This document shows positions 27,372-36,016 of a stretch of 64,000 nt of DNA, one piece after another. Each line of letters opens with the position of its first letter. Position 1 is the stretch's first letter. Location of the stretch: contig NZ_LR732912.1 of NCBI RefSeq assembly GCF_902506065.1, positions 3,032,842 through 3,096,841 of the forward strand, read 5' to 3'. The position numbers were made by a program, and so were the translations under genes. The stretch comes from Arthrobacter sp. 9V. GTDB lineage: Bacteria > Actinomycetota > Actinomycetes > Actinomycetales > Micrococcaceae. The notes under the pieces are model-generated. The model was not told the DNA's origin. It was given only the letters and a program-made list of their open reading frames with translations, and made no database searches.

Positions 27372-27401
27372 TTGAACCGGCGGCACAGGCCGCCGGTTCA
27401 A
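27372..27401 (-). terminator. 12-bp perfect hairpin right after nusA
   Basis: TTGAACCGGCGG (27372-27383) pairs perfectly with CCGCCGGTTCAA (27390-27401) around a six-base loop. On the minus strand it begins 3 nt after the nusA stop codon. No T-run follows and ylxR/infB lie directly downstream. Attenuation or transcript stabilisation inside the operon is more likely than full termination. Confidence 0.7.
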
Positions 27402-27404
27402 TCG

Positions 27405-28385
27405 CTAGTCAGTCTTGGCCGGAGCGGCGTCGGAGATGATATCGATGCGCCAGCCGGTCAGCTTGGCTGCGAGCCGCGCGTTCTGGCCCTCTTTCCCGAT
27501 CGCCAGTGAAAGCTGGTAATCGGGCACCACTACGCGGGCGGAGCGGGTTGCTTCGTCAGTGATAGTGACCGAATTCACCCGCGACGGCGAGAGGGAGTTC
27601 GCGATGAAGGTCGCGGGGTCGTCACTGAAGTCAACGATGTCGATCTTTTCGTCGTTGAGTTCGGTCATGACTGCCCGGACGCGGGAACCCATTTCGCCAA
27701 TGCAGGCACCCTTGGCGTTGATGCCGGCAGTATTGGCCTTGACCGCAATCTTGGTACGGTGACCGGCTTCGCGGGCCAATGCCACGATCTCCACAGAGTG
27801 ATCCGCAATTTCCGGAACTTCCATTTCGAACAACTTGCGGACCAGGCCCGGGTGCGAACGGGACAAGGTGATGGACGGGCCCTTGGCGCCACGGTGTACG
27901 TCCACCACGAAGGCGCGCAAGCGGCTTCCGTGCAGGTACTTCTCGCCCGGGACCTGCTCGGGTGGTGGAAGCAATGCTTCCACGGATCCAAGGTTGACCT
28001 GGATCATGTGCGGGTTGTTGCCCTGCTGGATCATGCCGGCCACAAGCTCGCCTTCACGGCCCTTGAATTCGCCCAGCACGTTGTCATCTTCCACATCGCG
28101 GAGGCGCTGCAGGATGATCTGGCGGGCAGTGCTTGCAGCAATGCGTCCAAAGCCGGCCGGAGTGTCCTCGAACTCGCCGATGGGCTCGCCGTCGTCGTCG
28201 ATTTCCGTAGCCCAAATGGTCACGTGACCGCTCTTGCGGTCCAACTCCGCGCGGGCCTTCTCGAAGGCGCCGGGCGTCTTGTGGTACGCCACCAGCAGTG
28301 CTTGCTCGATGGTGGGAATCAGGAGATCCAGCGGGATTTCACGCTCACGCTCCAGGAGTCTCAGTGCGCTCATGTCAATATCCAT
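27405..28385 (-). CDS. nusA: Transcription termination/antitermination factor NusA
   Basis: NusA binds RNA polymerase and modulates pausing, termination and antitermination. The 326-residue protein has the N-terminal polymerase-binding domain, an S1 domain (about 135-200), and two KH domains ([21 protein letters not shown] cut by the GACIG loop; [13 protein letters not shown] near the end). The C-terminal acidic repeats of enterobacterial NusA are absent, as is normal in actinobacteria. The start overlaps the rimP stop by one base. Confidence 0.96.
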   Translation of the reverse strand: MDIDMSALRLLEREREIPLDLLIPTIEQALLVAYHKTPGAFEKARAELDRKSGHVTIWATEIDDDGEPIGEFEDTPAGFGRIAASTARQIILQRLRDVEDDNVLGEFKGREGELVAGMIQQGNNPHMIQVNLGSVEALLPPPEQVPGEKYLHGSRLRAFVVDVHRGAKGPSITLSRSHPGLVRKLFEMEVPEIADHSVEIVALAREAGHRTKIAVKANTAGINAKGACIGEMGSRVRAVMTELNDEKIDIVDFSDDPATFIANSLSPSRVNSVTITDEATRSARVVVPDYQLSLAIGKEGQNARLAAKLTGWRIDIISDAAPAKTD

Positions 28386-28996
28386 TAGGCCTCCTCGGAA
28401 GGTCCGTTGTGCTCGTCTTCCAGCGCAGCCTCGTGGAGGTGGCTGAATTCAATCTCGACTTTTCCTTGGCGGATCCTGTCGAAAGGAATAGTGATGGGTT
28501 CGCCTTGCTTGGGCTTCATGCCCTTCTTGACCTCGTGCTCAGGGATGAGCGTCACGGCACCGTCCTCCACTGAGGCAATACGGCCCAGGAGGTTATCGCC
28601 TTGGATGACGTTGACCCTGACCATGCGGCCGCGGGCGCGGTGCCAGTGGCGAGGTTCGGTCAGGGGGCGTCCTACTCCGGGGGAAGAAACCTCGAGGTCG
28701 TAGGGACGGCCGTCGTCATGGGGATCGTTGTCCAAAATGTCAGACAGTCCGCGTGAGACCTCGGCTATGGCGTCAAGGCTGACGCCGCCGGTCTCTTCCT
28801 GGGGAAGGTCCACCACTACGTGGACCGTACGGTGTGAACCGGCAACGTGGATGGAAACATCCTCGAGGTAAAGCCTGCTGGCAAGGACAGCCGGTTCAAG
28901 CAGCGCCCTAAGCCTGCTCTCTTCCGGGTTGTGGATGGTGGCCGTTGAGTTCGATTCAGAACGGTCTGTTGAAGTCGTGGCTTCCGAGTCACTCAC
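28385..28996 (-). CDS. rimP: Ribosome maturation factor RimP
   Basis: RimP aids late assembly of the 30S subunit. The 203-residue protein has a Ser/Thr/Glu-rich N-terminal extension of about 25 residues. Then come the RimP N domain ([10 protein letters not shown]) and the diagnostic [20 protein letters not shown], ahead of the SH3-like C domain. It is the first gene of the rimP-nusA-ylxR-infB-rbfA operon and diverges from the DUF4439 gene. Confidence 0.95.
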   Translation of the reverse strand: MSDSEATTSTDRSESNSTATIHNPEESRLRALLEPAVLASRLYLEDVSIHVAGSHRTVHVVVDLPQEETGGVSLDAIAEVSRGLSDILDNDPHDDGRPYDLEVSSPGVGRPLTEPRHWHRARGRMVRVNVIQGDNLLGRIASVEDGAVTLIPEHEVKKGMKPKQGEPITIPFDRIRQGKVEIEFSHLHEAALEDEHNGPSEEA

Positions 28997-29101
28997 GTTG
29001 CCCGCCGCCTCCCGATAGATGTTGTTGTGACTACTAGCCTAACGATTTTCCCGGGAACATGGTGCACGGACTTCCCCGTCAGCGTGACACCATGGTCTGT
29101 T

Positions 29102-30247
29102 GTGAACGGGCAGACGAGCGAAAAACGACGAACACCACCCTGGGGCAGGGTTTTGCTGGTTGCCGTGGTGGCACTGCTTGTTGCCGGCACCGGAATGGTT
29201 CTTATTCCGCGTGATTCCGCCACTCCCCCGGCTGTGCCGTTTTCCGAAACCGCGCGCGCGGCTGCGTTTCAGGACACGCTGCTGCTGCGGGAATCTGCAG
29301 CCACGCTGGCGGAGGCAGCCACTTCCGGGGCCGAAAAGCCTGCCCTAGCCAACGCTGTGACTTTGCTGACAACCCACGCACAGGCGTTGGCTGACCCCCG
29401 GGGCGCACCATCCAGCGCCACATCCGGCACCAGCCCGTCCCACCCTACGGACACCGCACCAACGGACAGCGCCGCAACGGACAGCGCCGCAACGCCTCAG
29501 AGCAGCCTCGCATCCTTCCTGGCCGGGTTGGCCGGCAGCGGCTCGAAGCGTCTGGAGGATGCCCGCGAGGCCGACGGCGGGACCGCCCGCCTGCTTGCCG
29601 CAGTCGGGACCGCGCAGCTGCTTCAGGCCGAAAGGCTCGCTGCCGAGTGGCAAATGCCGGTGCCCGAGCGGACAAAAACGTCGGGGCAGGTGACCGCATC
29701 CAAAACCGAGTCTCCTGCGGCAACCCTCTTGACGGCTTCGTGCCCGTCAGCCAGCCCCAGGGCGGATCCTGCATCTGCTACCACCGACGCCGCTTTGGCT
29801 GCGGTGGTTCGCTCGCAGCAGGAAGCGATCTACGTTTACCAAGTGGCGCTGAAAAGGCTGGATGAGACGAAGTCGGCGGCCGCTGCCAAGTACCTGCAAG
29901 TTCACGAGGCGCTGCTCCGCCAGGCCGAATCACTCACCACCGCCAACTGCACAGACACGCCTGCGAGCGAGCCTGGCTATCGGCTCCCGGGACAGTTCAG
30001 CCAGGATCCGGCCGCCTTCCTTGGCTCTGTGGAGCTTGCCTCCCTGCCTCGATTCGGTGACCTGGTTGCCTTGTCCACGGATGAGACACGTGGGTGGGCC
30101 ATCGAGAACCTGCTGGCAGCTGCCCGCAGGAGCACCGCATGGGGCGCCGGGCTGCCTGACGCTCCGGGACTCATGCTCGACGCCGGCGAGTTGCCTTCGC
30201 TGCCGACGCCCACCACAACGTCCACGCCTTCTTCCCACGGTGGATAG
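29102..30247 (+). CDS. Membrane-anchored DUF4439 ferritin-like protein
   Basis: This protein of about 381 residues has a short basic N-terminus and one transmembrane helix (VLLVAVVALLVAG), then an Ala/Thr/Ser-rich extracytoplasmic linker. A C-terminal helical domain with QQEAIYVYQVALKRL matches the ferritin-like DUF4439 family, whose function is unknown. I begin it at GTG 29102 (NGQTSEKRR); the frame is open to 29027 but the upstream residues look non-coding. A 15-bp tandem repeat encodes TDSAATDSAAT in the linker. It diverges from rimP. Confidence 0.82.
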   Translation: MNGQTSEKRRTPPWGRVLLVAVVALLVAGTGMVLIPRDSATPPAVPFSETARAAAFQDTLLLRESAATLAEAATSGAEKPALANAVTLLTTHAQALADPRGAPSSATSGTSPSHPTDTAPTDSAATDSAATPQSSLASFLAGLAGSGSKRLEDAREADGGTARLLAAVGTAQLLQAERLAAEWQMPVPERTKTSGQVTASKTESPAATLLTASCPSASPRADPASATTDAALAAVVRSQQEAIYVYQVALKRLDETKSAAAAKYLQVHEALLRQAESLTTANCTDTPASEPGYRLPGQFSQDPAAFLGSVELASLPRFGDLVALSTDETRGWAIENLLAAARRSTAWGAGLPDAPGLMLDAGELPSLPTPTTTSTPSSHGG

Positions 30248-30268
30248 GCCAGCCTAGCCATGCTGGCC
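30247..30268 (+). terminator. Short hairpin at the end of the DUF4439 gene
   Basis: GGCCAGC (30247-30253) pairs with GCTGGCC (30262-30268) around an eight-base loop, beginning on the last base of the stop codon. It is a modest stem with no T-run, so termination is plausible but unproven. Confidence 0.5.
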
Positions 30269-30298
30269 AGGAAAGCCGGCCGGTGCTTGGCTTGATGC

Positions 30299-31027
30299 AT
30301 GGCTTCCACAGAAACTGCCACGACGCACGAGAACGAACCCCACCGGGATGACCTGGCTCATCGCTTGAACTGGTTGCGCGCCGGCGTCCTGGGCGCCAAT
30401 GACGGCATTGTGTCGGTCGCTGCGATCGTGGTGGGCGTTGCCGGTGCCACAACCAACACCGGAGTGATTCTCTCGGCCGGAACCGCAGGCCTGGTGGGCG
30501 GAGCCATTTCCATGGCTTTGGGCGAGTACGTGTCAGTCAGCAGCCAAAGCGACACCCAAAAAGCACTTATTGAGAAGGAAAGACGTGAGCTGGCGGAGCA
30601 GCCCGAAGATGAGCTCCGGGAGTTGGCCGCCATCTACGAGTCCAAGGGACTCAGCGCCAAGACAGCCCGGACAGTGGCCGAGGAACTGACCGAACACGAC
30701 GCCTTGGCCGCACACCTCTCGGCCGAATTGAATATCCATGAAGATGACGTCGTCAGTCCTTGGAATGCTGCTCTGGCTTCGGCCGTAGCGTTCACCTTGG
30801 GAGCGGTTCTGCCCATGCTGGCCATCCTGCTGCCTCCTCCGGGGATGCGGGTTCCCCTGACGTTCACAGCAGTCCTGCTGGCCCTGGCGATCACCGGTGC
30901 GGTTGGTGCATGGATCGGCAGTGCTTCCCGCGTCCGCGCAGCGGTCCGAGTGGTGCTCGGCGGGGCTTTGGCGTTGGCCGCCACATTCTCGATCGGTACC
31001 CTGTTGGGGGCCAGCGGCGTTTTCTAA
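30299..31027 (+). CDS. VIT1/CCC1 family membrane transporter
   Basis: This 242-residue protein matches the VIT1/CCC1 family, whose eukaryotic members move Fe2+ or Mn2+ into vacuoles. RAGVLGANDGIVSVAAIVVGVAG is split across helix 1, and GGAISMALGEYVSVSSQSD lies in helix 2. A charged cytoplasmic loop with many Glu residues (about 85-150) is where metal is bound in homologues. Three more helices complete the protein. Metal specificity is not evident. The ATG at 30299 gives the expected N-terminus. Confidence 0.92.
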   Translation: MASTETATTHENEPHRDDLAHRLNWLRAGVLGANDGIVSVAAIVVGVAGATTNTGVILSAGTAGLVGGAISMALGEYVSVSSQSDTQKALIEKERRELAEQPEDELRELAAIYESKGLSAKTARTVAEELTEHDALAAHLSAELNIHEDDVVSPWNAALASAVAFTLGAVLPMLAILLPPPGMRVPLTFTAVLLALAITGAVGAWIGSASRVRAAVRVVLGGALALAATFSIGTLLGASGVF

Positions 31028-31061
31028 GGAGCACATGGCGACGCGGAGTTAGGCTGTTGGC

Positions 31062-32084
31062 GTGAACCTTCACGCGATGATTCCCATCCCGGGCGACCTC
31101 CACGCCCGGTACAACCGCGACTCGGCGGGCAGGGATTGGCTGGCAAGCCTCCCAGGGCTCATCTCCGAGGCGCTGGACCGCTGGGAGCTCTCAGTGGACC
31201 TGGTACCGGGCGATGAGCCGTGGAATGGCCACGGAGCCCTGGTGGTCCCCGTTGTTCAGGGCGACACCCCTGCAGCCCTGAAAATCGCTTATCCCCACGA
31301 GGAAGCACTGGTGGAGCGTTACGCACTGGCTCTGTGGGACGGGCACGGCGCGGTTCGCCTCCTGGCCTCGGATGACGCGAGCTGCTCCATGGTCCTCGAA
31401 CGCCTGGACGCCTCCCGCCGGCTACAGGACGCCCCGTTGGGTGATGCCAGGGACGCATGGGGGAACATCATGCGCGAACTCTCGATCCAGCCGGACGAGC
31501 GAGGCGAATGGCGGGCATTGGACCATGTTGCTGCCACCGCCGAGCGGTGGAGCGATGAACTGCCTGCGGAATGGGATCGACTGGACCGCCCCTTCCCCAG
31601 ATGGTTGCTGGAGGCGGCACTGGAGGTATGCCAGACGCGTGGGGCCGTTGGGCGCCGATCCGGGACTGATGTCCTGGTGCATACGGATCTCCACTTCATG
31701 AACATTCTTGCCACCACAGATGCCGGAAGGGCACCTCTCCGCGGCGATTATCTGGCCATTGATCCGCAACCGCAGATCGGTGAGGCTGAGTTCGCCGTGG
31801 CCCCCATCCTGTGGAACCGCATCCAGGACCTTCCAAGGACAGATCCGGAGGCCGGGCTGCTGGAGCGTTGCCACGACTTCAGCCGCGCCGCGGGTTTGGA
31901 TGCTGAGGTTGCAAGGCAATGGAGCATCGCCCGGGAGGTGCAGAACGCCCTGTGGTACGCGGCCAACCCCCGGCACGCCGGTGACCTCGCCCGTTCCCTC
32001 TGGGTGGCCAGCACTCTGGCCGGCAGCACACTGGACGCCCTGCCGCGGGCGCACGACCTCCCCGTTCCCGGCGAAGCGGCCTGA
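31062..32084 (+). CDS. Aminoglycoside/streptomycin-type phosphotransferase
   Basis: This 340-residue kinase resembles the streptomycin 6-kinase/hydroxyurea phosphotransferase (APH_6_hur) family. The catalytic block VLVHTDLHFMNIL (Asp and Asn) and the metal-binding AIDPQPQIGEAEF are present. ALVVPVVQGDTPAALKI supplies the nucleotide-binding Lys. Chromosomal members are often not resistance genes, so the substrate is uncertain. The start is GTG 31062, with TAGGCT exactly 6 nt upstream, suggesting a leaderless mRNA, though no -35 is obvious. Aspartate dehydrogenase follows after 4 nt. Confidence 0.85.
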   Translation: MNLHAMIPIPGDLHARYNRDSAGRDWLASLPGLISEALDRWELSVDLVPGDEPWNGHGALVVPVVQGDTPAALKIAYPHEEALVERYALALWDGHGAVRLLASDDASCSMVLERLDASRRLQDAPLGDARDAWGNIMRELSIQPDERGEWRALDHVAATAERWSDELPAEWDRLDRPFPRWLLEAALEVCQTRGAVGRRSGTDVLVHTDLHFMNILATTDAGRAPLRGDYLAIDPQPQIGEAEFAVAPILWNRIQDLPRTDPEAGLLERCHDFSRAAGLDAEVARQWSIAREVQNALWYAANPRHAGDLARSLWVASTLAGSTLDALPRAHDLPVPGEAA

Positions 32085-32088
32085 CACC

Positions 32089-32865
32089 GTGGTCTTGAAA
32101 GTCGCGCTGATTGGTTCCGGAGCCATTGGATCGAGGGTTGCCGAATTGCTCGACGCCGGGTACGCCCCGGGTGCAGAACTCACCGGAGTGATTCCCCACG
32201 GCCATGCAGGGACAGGATTCAGTTTCGAAGAAGCCCTGGACACCGCTGACGTGGTGGTGGAGTGCGCCGGCGTTGCAGCCGTTGCCGAGTTCGGTCCCCG
32301 GGTTGTTTCGGCAGGGAGGGACCTGCTGGTCACCTCGATCGGAGCCTTGTGTGATGGTTCCCTACGGAAAACGCTGCTCGACGACGGTCCCGGACGGACG
32401 CTCCTGACAACCGGGGCGTTGGGAGGACTGGATGCGATTACAGCTGCCTGCGCAGGCGGCACCGTTCACAGCATCACCGTGGAATCACGAAAACTTCCCT
32501 CGGCTTTGATCCAGCCGTGGATGGATGATGAAACGAAGAAAGGGATTCTTGCCGCTACCCGGCCCATGGAACTACTGCGGGGCGGGCCGGACGAATTGAT
32601 CAAGGCCTTCCCCAAATCCACCAACGTGGTCTCAGCATTGGCCTTGGCCGCAGGCAACTGGGACGTGGTGGAAGCAGTGTTGATCGCAGACCCCGCAGCC
32701 AAGCAGACGTCCCATCATGTGGTGGCTGATACTTCCCTGGGTACCTTGGAGATCCGTGTGACCAACCAGGCTTCCCGCGGCAACCCGGCGTCGAGCGCCT
32801 TGGTGCCTCACGCCGTCGTCCGCGGTTTGAAAACTCTCGCCAACGCCAGCGGCAGTTTTATCTGA
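32089..32865 (+). CDS. Aspartate dehydrogenase (NadX type)
   Basis: This 258-residue protein has the NAD-binding LKVALIGSGAIGSRVAELL at its start and the DUF108 aspartate-dehydrogenase domain with TTGALGGLDAITAA and FPKSTNVVSALALAAG. The family oxidises L-aspartate to iminoaspartate, which feeds NAD synthesis or aspartate catabolism. No nadA or nadC is nearby. The start is GTG 32089 (or TTG 32095), just after the kinase stop; the long upstream frame overlaps the kinase and is not coding. Confidence 0.88.
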   Translation: MVLKVALIGSGAIGSRVAELLDAGYAPGAELTGVIPHGHAGTGFSFEEALDTADVVVECAGVAAVAEFGPRVVSAGRDLLVTSIGALCDGSLRKTLLDDGPGRTLLTTGALGGLDAITAACAGGTVHSITVESRKLPSALIQPWMDDETKKGILAATRPMELLRGGPDELIKAFPKSTNVVSALALAAGNWDVVEAVLIADPAAKQTSHHVVADTSLGTLEIRVTNQASRGNPASSALVPHAVVRGLKTLANASGSFI

Positions 32866-32882
32866 CGCTGGACGCGGCCGTT

Positions 32883-33680
32883 CTACCCTGCGAAGTTCTC
32901 ATTCCAAACGTCCGTGCCAAGTTTGATGATCAGCGCCGCCACGACAACCAGGAAGACAACGCGCACAAACTTGCTTCCCCTCGCCACTGCAGTCCTGGCC
33001 CCAAGGTAACCGCCGGCCATGTTTGCCAGTCCCAGGACCAGCCCTACGCCCCACAGCAATGAGCCGTGAGGGAGGAAAAAGATCAAGGCTCCGGCATTGG
33101 TGGCCATGTTAACGATCTTCGCCTTGGCGCTGGCCTCAAGGAAGGCATAGCCCATGGCCGATACGAGCGCAATTACCAGGAACGAGCCCGTGCCGGGGCC
33201 GATCAGGCCATCGTAGAAGCCAATGACAGCCCCGATGAGGCAGGCCACCACGTAGTGCTTATGGCCATCGTGGCGTAGCGCGGTCAGTTCACCGGCGCTG
33301 GGACGAAGGGCAGTGAACACCGCGACTGCTATCAAGGCCACCACAATGATCGGCTTGAAAACGCTGGCAGGAAGCGACGCGGCAAGAATTGCTCCAGCGA
33401 AACTCCCGGCCAGTGCGATGACCGCCATGGGAATTGCGGTTTTCAGATCCGGCCCTACGCGGCGATAATAAGTGACCGCGCTGGTGGTGGTCCCGAAGAT
33501 GGACCCCATCTTGTTGGTGGCCAAGGCCTGCACCGGGGTGATGCCAGGAACCAGCAGCAGGGCGGGGAGCTGGATCAGCCCCCCGCCTCCTACTACGGCG
33601 TCAACCCAGCCGGCTGCGAATCCAGCCACCACAATCAGGATGAGTGTGCTCAGCTGGATTGACTCGAAGCCGGAAATCAC
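32883..33680 (-). CDS. TauE/SafE family membrane transporter
   Basis: This 265-residue integral membrane protein has about eight helices in two repeats, with the family motifs [14 protein letters not shown] and [19 protein letters not shown]. TauE/SafE proteins are thought to export sulfite, sulfonates or other small anions. The start overlaps the proS stop by 4 bp, so it is translationally coupled to an aminoacyl-tRNA synthetase, an unrelated job. It converges on the aspartate dehydrogenase gene with a 17-bp gap. Confidence 0.9.
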   Translation of the reverse strand: MISGFESIQLSTLILIVVAGFAAGWVDAVVGGGGLIQLPALLLVPGITPVQALATNKMGSIFGTTTSAVTYYRRVGPDLKTAIPMAVIALAGSFAGAILAASLPASVFKPIIVVALIAVAVFTALRPSAGELTALRHDGHKHYVVACLIGAVIGFYDGLIGPGTGSFLVIALVSAMGYAFLEASAKAKIVNMATNAGALIFFLPHGSLLWGVGLVLGLANMAGGYLGARTAVARGSKFVRVVFLVVVAALIIKLGTDVWNENFAG

Positions 33681-35488
33681 CGGGTTCGTACAGCGTTGAC
33701 CACGTAGTCCACGGCTTTGTCCACCGAAATGTTCTCGGCTTCGCCGCTGCGGCGGTCCTTGATTTCCACGACGCCATCAACCAGTCCGCGGCCGACAGCC
33801 AGAATGGTGGGCACGCCGACGAGTTCAGCATCTCCGAACTTCACACCGGGAGAAACCTTTGGACGGTCATCGAAAATGACGTCAAGGCCGGCCGCTTCAA
33901 GCTCGGCAGAGAGCCTTTCAGCGGCTTCGAAGATCTCATCGCCGCGGCCCACTGCCACCACGTGGACATCTGCCGGAGCCACAGAGCGCGGCCATACAAG
34001 GCCACGGTCGTCATGGTTTGCTTCAGCCAGGGCTGCGACGGCACGCGTTACGCCAACGCCGTAGGAGCCCATGGTGACAACCTGCTGCTTGCCGTTTTGG
34101 TCCAGGACCTTCAGGTCCAGGGCCTCAGCATACTTACGGCCAAGTTGGAAGATGTGGCCCATTTCGATGCCACGTGCAGTTTCCAGAGGACCTGACCCAT
34201 CCGGGGCGGGATCGCCCGCACGGACGTCGGTGCTCTCGATCACGCCGTCCCACGCGAAGTCACGGCCGGCGACCAACCCGAAGACGTGCTTGCCGTCAGC
34301 GTTGGCGCCGGTAACCCAGCTGGTGCCGGAAACAACGCGGGGATCCACGAGGAAGAGAACCTTGGAAGACCCTTCAAGGCCCAAGACAGGCTCGTCGAGC
34401 GAGAGCCCGGGGCCGATGTAGCCCTTGACCAGCCACGGCAGCTTCTTGAGGTCCTCTTCGTTCGCAGCTTCAAGACCGATTTCGCCGGCGATGGGCAGAT
34501 GTGAGCCGATGTTGGCTTCGACGCGCTTGAGGTCCACTCCGCGGTCGCCGGGAACACCGATCACCACGATCTGGCGATCACCGGTGGGCAGCGTCACGGC
34601 AAGGACCACGTTCTTGAGAGTGTCAGCGGCAGTCCATGCGCCGCCGTCGGACTCGCTGCGGGGAGCAAGCTGGTTGGCCGCGGCCACCAAAGTCTCGATA
34701 GTGGGAGTGTTCGGCGTATCCAGCACCTGGGCGGCCGGAGCGTTGCTGAAGTCGACCTCGTCCGGGACAACGGTGGTCACGGCTTCGACGTTGGCGTAGT
34801 AGCCACCTGCAGAGCGCACGAACGTGTCCTCGCCGATCTCGGTGGGGAACAGGAATTCCTCGCTCTTTGACCCACCCATGGCACCGGCGGTTGCCGCAAC
34901 GGGAATGACTTCCAGGCCGAGGCGCTCGAAGATCTTCAAGTAGGCGGAGCGGTGGGCGGCGTAGCTTGCGTCCAGGCCGGCGTCGTCGATGTCAAAGGAG
35001 TAGGAGTCCTTCATGATGAACTCACGGCCACGAAGGAGGCCCGCCCGCGGACGCGCTTCATCACGGTACTTGTTCTGAATCTGGTAGAGGCTCAGGGGCA
35101 GGTCTTTGTACGAGGAGTACAGGTCCTTGACCAAGAGCGTGAACATTTCCTCATGCGTGGGGGCCAGGAGGTAGTCTGCGCCCTTACGGTCTTGGAGGCG
35201 GAACAGGCCTTCGCCATATTCGGTCCAGCGGTTGGTGGCCTCATAGGGTTCGCGGGGAAGCAGCGCCGGGAAATGGACTTCCTGGGCTCCAATGGCGGAC
35301 ATCTCCTGGCGGATGATCTCCTCCACCTTGCGTAGGACGCTCAGTCCCAGCGGCAGCCATGTGTAGATGCCGGGCGCAGCACGGCGAATGTAGCCGGCGC
35401 GGACCAGCAGCTTGTGGCTGGCGACCTCGGCGTCGACGGGATCTTCACGCAAGGTGCGCAGGAACAGCTGGGAAAGGCGAAGGACCAC
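33677..35488 (-). CDS. proS: Prolyl-tRNA synthetase (bacterial type)
   Basis: ProS charges tRNA-Pro. The 603-residue class II enzyme shows motif 1 near [14 protein letters not shown] and motif 2 [19 protein letters not shown]. An inserted editing domain spans about residues 225-400, and the C-terminal anticodon-binding domain is present. The start is GTG 35488 ([14 protein letters not shown]); the open frame extends 13 codons further without homology. The stop overlaps the TauE gene start. The unusually rich upstream gap (35489-36016) is described separately. Confidence 0.95.
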   Translation of the reverse strand: MVLRLSQLFLRTLREDPVDAEVASHKLLVRAGYIRRAAPGIYTWLPLGLSVLRKVEEIIRQEMSAIGAQEVHFPALLPREPYEATNRWTEYGEGLFRLQDRKGADYLLAPTHEEMFTLLVKDLYSSYKDLPLSLYQIQNKYRDEARPRAGLLRGREFIMKDSYSFDIDDAGLDASYAAHRSAYLKIFERLGLEVIPVAATAGAMGGSKSEEFLFPTEIGEDTFVRSAGGYYANVEAVTTVVPDEVDFSNAPAAQVLDTPNTPTIETLVAAANQLAPRSESDGGAWTAADTLKNVVLAVTLPTGDRQIVVIGVPGDRGVDLKRVEANIGSHLPIAGEIGLEAANEEDLKKLPWLVKGYIGPGLSLDEPVLGLEGSSKVLFLVDPRVVSGTSWVTGANADGKHVFGLVAGRDFAWDGVIESTDVRAGDPAPDGSGPLETARGIEMGHIFQLGRKYAEALDLKVLDQNGKQQVVTMGSYGVGVTRAVAALAEANHDDRGLVWPRSVAPADVHVVAVGRGDEIFEAAERLSAELEAAGLDVIFDDRPKVSPGVKFGDAELVGVPTILAVGRGLVDGVVEIKDRRSGEAENISVDKAVDYVVNAVRTR

Positions 35489-35581
35489 GGGTACGTATCC
35501 GTTTCTATGGCAGATGTGGCAAAACAACTGTCTACTAATCTACCGGCTGACTGCGGGGGCTCTTTAACCGTCCAGGACGGC

Positions 35582-35625
35582 GTCGGGCTGGACCATACAC
35601 AGAGTCGGGCTGGACCATACAAAGA
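35582..35625. repeat. Two-copy 22-bp tandem repeat upstream of proS
   Basis: Units 35582-35603 and 35604-35625 differ at one base only; each begins GTCGGGCTGGACCATACA. They lie 94-137 bp upstream of the proS start, just after the terminator-like hairpin. The near-identity points to a recent duplication. A role in proS expression is possible but not shown. Confidence 0.85.
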
Positions 35626-35628
35626 GAA

Positions 35629-35695
35629 GAGCCACGCCGCCGCGTTTGGAAGCCCCTGGCCGCAACCGGCTGGTCATCCTGCGATGGCGTGGCTC
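35629..35695 (-). terminator. Terminator-like hairpin of the small gene 35729-35839
   Basis: GAGCCACGCC and its exact complement GGCGTGGCTC (35629-35638 with 35686-35695) form a 10-bp stem enclosing 47 nt. On the minus strand the stem is followed directly by TTCTCTTT, the T-rich tail expected of an intrinsic terminator. It lies 33 nt past the stop of the 36-codon gene. The large loop may itself fold. Confidence 0.55.
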
Positions 35696-35728
35696 AGCGG
35701 CCGGCCGGCCGCAGACTCTGTCCGGAGA

Positions 35729-35839
35729 CTAGATCGCCGTCCCCTCCAGCGGAACGGGATCACCTGCGGCTGGGAAGCATTTACTGCCGAGCACACGGAT
35801 GGCCAGGCCGCCGATGGCGCGCCTCAAGGTCTTGACCAT
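35729..35839 (-). CDS. Hidden 36-residue cationic small protein
   Basis: A complete 36-codon frame begins MVKTLRRAIGGLAIRV and ends PLEGTAI. The N-terminal half is basic (Lys3, Arg6, Arg7, Arg15, Lys20) and would form an amphipathic helix; one Cys at 21 precedes a Pro/Gly-rich tail. AGGGGGAATC is a strong SD before the ATG. An intact promoter lies upstream and a terminator-like hairpin downstream. G/C is at the third position in about 28 of 36 codons. It diverges from an ABC exporter operon. The function is unknown; a small membrane or secreted peptide, a RiPP precursor or a proS leader peptide are all possible. Confidence 0.6.
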   Translation of the reverse strand: MVKTLRRAIGGLAIRVLGSKCFPAAGDPVPLEGTAI

Positions 35840-35884
35840 GATTCCCCCTGTACCACCCGTACCCCAACGACACGGCTTGGGAAG

Positions 35885-35913
35885 AACCTATGTGATCGCA
35901 GACACATTTTCAA
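35885..35913 (-). promoter_or_regulatory. Promoter of the 36-residue small gene
   Basis: On the minus strand TTGAAA (35913-35908), a 17-bp spacer and TAGGTT (35890-35885) match a housekeeping sigma-70-type promoter, with the -10 fitting TANNNT. Transcription would begin near 35878, giving a leader of about 39 nt before the ATG at 35839. Confidence 0.65.
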
Positions 35914-35942
35914 GGATGGCCTGTCATGGCGGGTGACCACCC

Positions 35943-35971
35943 TTGACGATCCCGGCCCGCGCACCTACTTT
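35943..35971 (+). promoter_or_regulatory. Promoter of the ABC-2 exporter/TetR operon
   Basis: TTGACG (35943-35948), a 17-bp spacer and TACTTT (35966-35971) form a well-matched promoter. The TetR-type operator begins at the next base, so the predicted start site lies within it. GGGAGG at 36005-36010 is the SD for the ATPase gene. Confidence 0.75.
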
Positions 35972-35993
35972 TAATTCATCATCTGGTGAATTA
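35972..35993. promoter_or_regulatory. Likely TetR operator
   Basis: TAATTCA (35972-35978) and TGAATTA (35987-35993) are perfect 7-bp inverted arms with an 8-bp spacer. The site abuts the -10 box of the exporter operon, whose third gene encodes a TetR regulator. Autorepression is the simplest reading. Confidence 0.7.
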
Positions 35994-36016
35994 GTGGAGC
36001 CCAATGGGAGGCCCGT

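Noticed and set aside
31062..32084. Acquired streptomycin-resistance gene
   Set aside because: It is a chromosomal kinase with base composition like its neighbours and no mobile element nearby. Family membership alone does not show resistance.
35489..35720. T-box leader for proS
   Set aside because: No conserved T-box bulge sequence is present. The hairpin lies nearer to the end of the small gene and fits a terminator better.
35414..35974. 186-codon plus-strand frame in the proS/exporter gap
   Set aside because: It has no SD or promoter, starts inside proS and crosses the tandem repeat and hairpin. The minus-strand 36-codon frame in the same area has full expression signals instead.
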